Source: an uncultured Moraxellaceae bacterium (GTDB lineage Bacteria; Pseudomonadota; Gammaproteobacteria; Pseudomonadales; Moraxellaceae). Taken from it: 5,190 nucleotides of DNA. Position numbers and translations under genes: made by a program. Below are positions 5,110 to 5,190 of this stretch, in pieces. The notes below the pieces were generated by a model that was not told the DNA's origin, searched no databases, and was given only the letters and a program-made list of their open reading frames with translations. Numbering within the stretch: the first letter of the stretch is position 1; the number at the start of each line of letters is the position of its first letter. The DNA lies in the NCBI GenBank assembly GCA_937952925.1, contig CALFYA010000316.1, positions 1 through 5,190 on the forward strand, given 5' to 3'.

Positions 5110-5190
5110 GGTCTGTTGACGTTTCAGTCGTGGTCGCGACATGAGCCGTATACGGCGTAAAATTTTTTAGATACAAGGCGCAGCTTGTGC
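5107..5190. repeat. probable end of a dispersed repeat or mobile element, continuing past the window
   Basis: Starting at the regulator's stop codon the sequence reads AGGGTCTGTTGACGTTTCAG, of the kind seen at terminal inverted repeats of small Moraxellaceae repeats and insertion sequences (from memory; no second copy is in view). It then has GTCGCGAC (5133-5140), the perfect 12-bp palindrome GCCGTATACGGC (5145-5156), an A/T block (5159-5169), and ACAAG/CTTGT arms (5173-5177, 5184-5188). The density of palindromes and lack of an open frame fit a MITE-like element or IS end. The other end, needed to prove it, is outside. Confidence 0.42.

Overview
The window looks like chromosomal DNA of a gammaproteobacterium, most likely a member of the Moraxellaceae (the Acinetobacter/Moraxella/Psychrobacter group). 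This is an inference from mid-range base composition, codon choice and two non-coding stretches (about 3565-3675 and 5110 to the end) that resemble dispersed intergenic repeats I associate with that family. No rRNA, tRNA, CRISPR array or complete transposase gene is visible.

Layout from left to right: a complete epoxide-hydrolase-like alpha/beta hydrolase (15-881, +); a 297-base gap holding a plausible but unproven 73-codon gene on the minus strand (885-1106) that converges on the hydrolase; a small stand-alone HNH nuclease (1179-1589, +); a 176-base spacer with an AT-rich promoter-like patch and a 10-bp inverted repeat that overlaps the next start codon; a 561-residue lipoprotein of the YfbK type with a von Willebrand factor A domain (1766-3451, +); a strong bidirectional terminator (3517-3549) followed by a palindromic intergenic repeat; a compact membrane lipid desaturase of the CarF/PEDS1/FAD4 family on the minus strand (3685-4224); and, transcribed divergently from it, a two-HTH transcriptional regulator (4351-5109, +). 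The regulator's stop codon touches what looks like the end of a mobile or dispersed repeat that runs off the window.

Functionally this is mostly a set of single-gene units, not one operon. The pair most likely to work together is the desaturase and the regulator. They share a 126-base divergent intergenic region that carries a perfect 9-bp inverted repeat next to a promoter-like sequence, so the regulator may control the desaturase, itself, or both. The desaturase has all eight histidines of its family signature, arranged H, HH, HxxxH, HxxHH, in only 179 residues. Its substrate (plasmanyl ether lipid, phosphatidylglycerol acyl chain or another lipid) cannot be told from the sequence. It is the item most worth following up. 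The YfbK-like lipoprotein has an intact MIDAS metal site and an unusual methionine/proline-rich linker after its lipid anchor.
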